A stretch of DNA of 64,000 nucleotides from Solobacterium sp. (GTDB lineage: Bacteria > Bacillota_I > Bacilli_A > Erysipelotrichales > Erysipelotrichaceae), in the NCBI GenBank assembly GCA_017512725.1, contig JAFWEW010000013.1:62001-126000 (forward strand), read 5' to 3'. The notes under the pieces are model-generated. The model saw nothing but the letters and a program-made list of their open reading frames with translations, did no database searches and was not told where the DNA came from. A program made the position numbers and the translations under genes. How positions within the stretch are numbered: position 1 is the stretch's first letter; every line of letters starts with the position of its first letter. Below are positions 61,259 to 64,000 of the stretch, piece by piece.

Positions 61259-63604
61259 TTATGCCACCTCGTATAATGCAGTTCCTAATGAGTGAACTGC
61301 GTTCAGATAACCTATTTTACCGCCAAAATAACTGGCAATCTTAGCTTGACTGCCGTACTTTTTGAAATCATTAGTTTTGAGAATGTCCAGATTCTCAATC
61401 TGATAAATTCCAAAGTCTTTATATTTATCAATCAATGTTTCCAGAACCTCACGGGCAACTCCGCTATATTGGCTCAGGAAGTCTTTTTTCTTTACCCCTT
61501 CCGCACGTTCCTTCCGTGTGAGAGGTTTCTGGTCATAAGCCACATGACAGATGAAGTCAAAGTCGTCTACATCGGACATACCTTCTTCTGCCTTCATGAG
61601 ATCAAGATCAATACCCTTTGAACGCAGCGCATCCTGAATTGCTTCCTTCTTTTCCTCAGAAGTCCATCTTTGAATAAACTGATCCAGAGATGCATATTCA
61701 CCCGTAATACTTGTCTTTGTATAATCAACAATGCTTTCTTGCTTCAATAGTTTTCCATTGGAATCATATACTGAGACAGTTTTATTAATAATTTCCACCC
61801 TACATCCATCAGCATCAACAACAGGAATATATCTACGCTCAGGGGGAATTTCAGGCGGTGTTGGAGATTCACCAGAAGGCTTTTTATCAGGATCATAATC
61901 TGGATCTACTTCTATCGGACCATCCCATTCTGGATCCGCAAACAATCGTGTCACACCTCTAAAATCCATGATTACGAAGTGTGTCTTACCTTCTTTTTCC
62001 CTGAGACGGGTACCTCGGCCTATGATCTGTTTGAATTCCGTCATGGAATTGATCATTTGATCCAAAACAATCAGTTTTGTCATTTTGCAGTCAGCACCTG
62101 TTGAAAGCAACTTAGAAGTTGTTGCAATAACAGGATATGGCGATGATACCGAAATAAAGTAGTCGAGTTTACTCTTCCCATAAGTATCACTTCCCGTTAT
62201 TCGTACAACATAATCAGAATTCTGCTTAACCATATCCGAATTCGCATTTGAAAGTGCAATCCGCATTCGCTCAGCATGTTCCTCTGTAGCACAGAAAACT
62301 ATTGTTTTTGCCATGCGGTCTGTCTGTTTCAGATACTTGGTTATTTCTTGAGCGACTTGTTCAGTTCTATCCTGAATGATGATGTTATAGTCATAATCTT
62401 TGTTGTTATAAATCCGATCCTCAATCAGTTCTCCATTGATGTCTCTCTGTCCTTTACTTGGCCTCCAGCCGTCTCCAATATCAGTAGTTATATTTATTAC
62501 TCGGAACGGTGCTAAAAAACCGTCATCAATGCCTTCACGGAGACTGTATGTATAAATCGGTTCTCCAAAATAATCAATATTTGAAACATATGCTGTTTCT
62601 TTAGGTGTTGCAGTCATGCCCAACTGAATAGCAGAAGAAAAGTATTCAAGAATTTTCCGCCAGTTGCTATCTTTTACAGCCGATCCTCTATGACACTCAT
62701 CCACAATAACCAAATCAAAGAAGTCTGGCTGAAATAGAGAAGATAGTTTTCCAAGAATATCATCTTCCCTTTCCTCATCATCGCTATTACCTGTTAATTG
62801 CTGATAAAGAGAAAAGTATACTTCATGCGATGTAATAGTAGTTGGGTCGTCTTTTGCATAGTTAATCTTGTGTATTGTTTTCTCAAGCGGTGCAAAATCC
62901 TGTTGAATCGATTGATCCACCAGAATATTACGATCTGCCAAATATAACACCTTGTTCACAGAATCTGACTTTAATAGACGGTACACGATCTGAAACGCAG
63001 TATATGTTTTACCTGTACCTGTAGCCATTACCAGCAACAACCGATCCTGACCTTTTGCAATCGCATCGAGTGTGCGGTTTACAGCAATTCGCTGATAATA
63101 ACGAGGCGGATATGTTTTCTGGCTGGAATAATACGGTTGCTTGATCATCTTTTCTTCTGCATCAGATAGATTGGTTTCTGCTTTATAGCGTGCAAGCAGT
63201 TCATCATACGAAGGAAACTTATCAAGATCTATCTGCTTTTCTATTCCTGTCAGAAAATCATGTTCATAAAAGGCATCACCGTTTGAACTGTACGCAAACG
63301 GAACATCTAACATCTTTGCATATGTCATAGCCTGCTGCAGTCCAAAAGAAACAGTATGATTATTATCTTTTGCCTCTACGATCGCGATCGGATTGTTTGA
63401 GTTTATGTAAAGAATATAATCTGCTTTTTTAGGTGCTTCACGAGTAGCAACATTTCCTTGAATATTCACTTTACCATCAGTAAAACTCACTGATGTTTCC
63501 ATAGTGATTTTGTTCTGCCATCCCTTACTAAGTAATGCTGGAGTAATATAATTCAGTTTAATATCTTCTTCTGTCATCTGACTTTTCGGAATGATTCCTG
63601 CCAT
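61259..63604 (-). CDS. hsdR: Type I restriction endonuclease subunit HsdR (resident, EcoEI-like)
   Basis: 781 residues. N-terminal nuclease with ADYILYINSNNPIAIVEAKDNN (Asp and E-x-K), Walker A LLLVMATGTGKTYTAFQIV, DEAH box IVDECHRGSA, GMTATPKET, and IIGRGTRLREKEG (motif VI). The C-terminal domain (ASLDQFIQRWTSEEKKEAIQDAL) is of the EcoEI_R_C type. Intact and first of the resident operon, behind GGAGAGG. Without a working HsdM partner it should be inactive as a restriction enzyme. Confidence 0.94.
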   Translation of the reverse strand: MAGIIPKSQMTEEDIKLNYITPALLSKGWQNKITMETSVSFTDGKVNIQGNVATREAPKKADYILYINSNNPIAIVEAKDNNHTVSFGLQQAMTYAKMLDVPFAYSSNGDAFYEHDFLTGIEKQIDLDKFPSYDELLARYKAETNLSDAEEKMIKQPYYSSQKTYPPRYYQRIAVNRTLDAIAKGQDRLLLVMATGTGKTYTAFQIVYRLLKSDSVNKVLYLADRNILVDQSIQQDFAPLEKTIHKINYAKDDPTTITSHEVYFSLYQQLTGNSDDEEREDDILGKLSSLFQPDFFDLVIVDECHRGSAVKDSNWRKILEYFSSAIQLGMTATPKETAYVSNIDYFGEPIYTYSLREGIDDGFLAPFRVINITTDIGDGWRPSKGQRDINGELIEDRIYNNKDYDYNIIIQDRTEQVAQEITKYLKQTDRMAKTIVFCATEEHAERMRIALSNANSDMVKQNSDYVVRITGSDTYGKSKLDYFISVSSPYPVIATTSKLLSTGADCKMTKLIVLDQMINSMTEFKQIIGRGTRLREKEGKTHFVIMDFRGVTRLFADPEWDGPIEVDPDYDPDKKPSGESPTPPEIPPERRYIPVVDADGCRVEIINKTVSVYDSNGKLLKQESIVDYTKTSITGEYASLDQFIQRWTSEEKKEAIQDALRSKGIDLDLMKAEEGMSDVDDFDFICHVAYDQKPLTRKERAEGVKKKDFLSQYSGVAREVLETLIDKYKDFGIYQIENLDILKTNDFKKYGSQAKIASYFGGKIGYLNAVHSLGTALYEVA

Positions 63605-63711
63605 TACTCACACCTCTCCTCGGTTTTCTGTTATTTATTATTTCAGAAAAACAAAGTGAATAGTATTACATAAAAGCAATTCCAAGCATCCAACCAAAAA
63701 AGAAGCCCAAT

Positions 63712-63987
63712 TTATCGAGCTTCTTTCACTTTTACCCTAAAATCTATAGATGAAGCAGATGGAAGATTTGATTTAATCTCCTGAATAATATCCTCATCCT
63801 TCGGATTGTAATAATAAACCTTTTGTCCTCGTGCTACCGCTTGCAGAATCTGATCCTGAATGCGATAGAACTTAGCCGTACCGATCGCTCTGGCTTGTGC
63901 TTCTCCAGCCGTGATCTTTTTTAGAGACTTTTTTTCTTCCTGTTCGTAGATTTTTCCTAGATCTTCGGTAGATATCAGTTTATTCAT
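63712..63987 (-). CDS. Small protein upstream of the resident hsdR, unknown
   Basis: 91 residues. Helical N-terminus (STEDLGKIYEQEEKKSLKKITAGEAQARAIGTAKFYRIQDQILQAVARGQKVYYY) and short strands. No recognised domain. Same strand as the resident operon, 107 bp upstream of hsdR; possibly part of it. Confidence 0.6.
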   Translation of the reverse strand: MNKLISTEDLGKIYEQEEKKSLKKITAGEAQARAIGTAKFYRIQDQILQAVARGQKVYYYNPKDEDIIQEIKSNLPSASSIDFRVKVKEAR

Positions 63988-64000
63988 CTTAACATTCGCT

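Noticed and set aside
54819-63604. One large type I locus with duplicated subunits
   Set aside because: The two sets are of different families (IC-like and EcoEI-like), and the resident hsdM halves lie exactly at the two ends of the insert.

Overview
The window looks like a Bacillota chromosome, probably a gut anaerobe near the Erysipelotrichaceae. The reasons are AGGAGG-type ribosome sites, a HrcA-type CIRCE element at htpG, a CarD-family regulator, a two-subunit class I fumarase, and a VTC/DUF4956/DUF4353 cluster. This placement is inference. Host genes freely use TGA as a stop, several times as ATGA or TGATG overlaps.

1-36.4 kb is ordinary chromosome: amidohydrolase (cut by the edge), GNAT, a polyphosphate/cell-surface cluster, 2-hydroxyacid dehydrogenase, TetR, fumarase, HtpG, transporters, a WYL regulator, sirtuin, CarD, rRNA methyltransferases, an MBOAT/DHHW exopolysaccharide acetylation pair, RluA, AzlCD, patatin, SbcCD, a Gln-rich SGNH hydrolase, a second DUF4353 lipoprotein and a 5'-nucleotidase. 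An intact IS200/IS605 element (TnpA plus TnpB) sits at 31.3-33.2 kb. A duplicated structured palindromic repeat flanks a small gene at 21.7-22.4 kb.

36.4-41.7 kb is an AT-richer accessory segment. Its first gene, a PD-(D/E)XK nuclease, is open only if four in-frame TGA codons are read as tryptophan. A second short gene has one more such TGA. Every unambiguous stop in the segment is TAA or TAG, and the two genes that could end in TGA have TAA or TAG within three codons. It therefore looks like DNA from a UGA=Trp plasmid or phage. It also holds an XRE switch with palindromic operators, a serine recombinase and a 138-bp perfect direct repeat.

41.7-64 kb holds two type I restriction-modification systems, one inside the other. 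The resident system reads hsdR-hsdM-hsdS on the minus strand, but hsdM is split: its 5' part lies at 60.8-61.3 kb and its 3' part at 43.1-44.1 kb. Joining the parts (44095 to 60755) restores an uninterrupted 496-residue HsdM reading GEFFTPRA across the join. The 16,659-bp insert (44096-60754) resembles a greatly enlarged Tn554-type transposon. It has three overlapping tyrosine recombinase genes and a TnpC-like coiled-coil gene, then a serine recombinase with an IstA-like protein that seems to lack DDE residues, an HTH-fused DNA methyltransferase, two small genes and a complete second hsdRMS operon. So a restriction-modification transposon has broken a rival system at a conserved hsdM motif and supplied its own. 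This and the UGA-recoded segment are the main discoveries.
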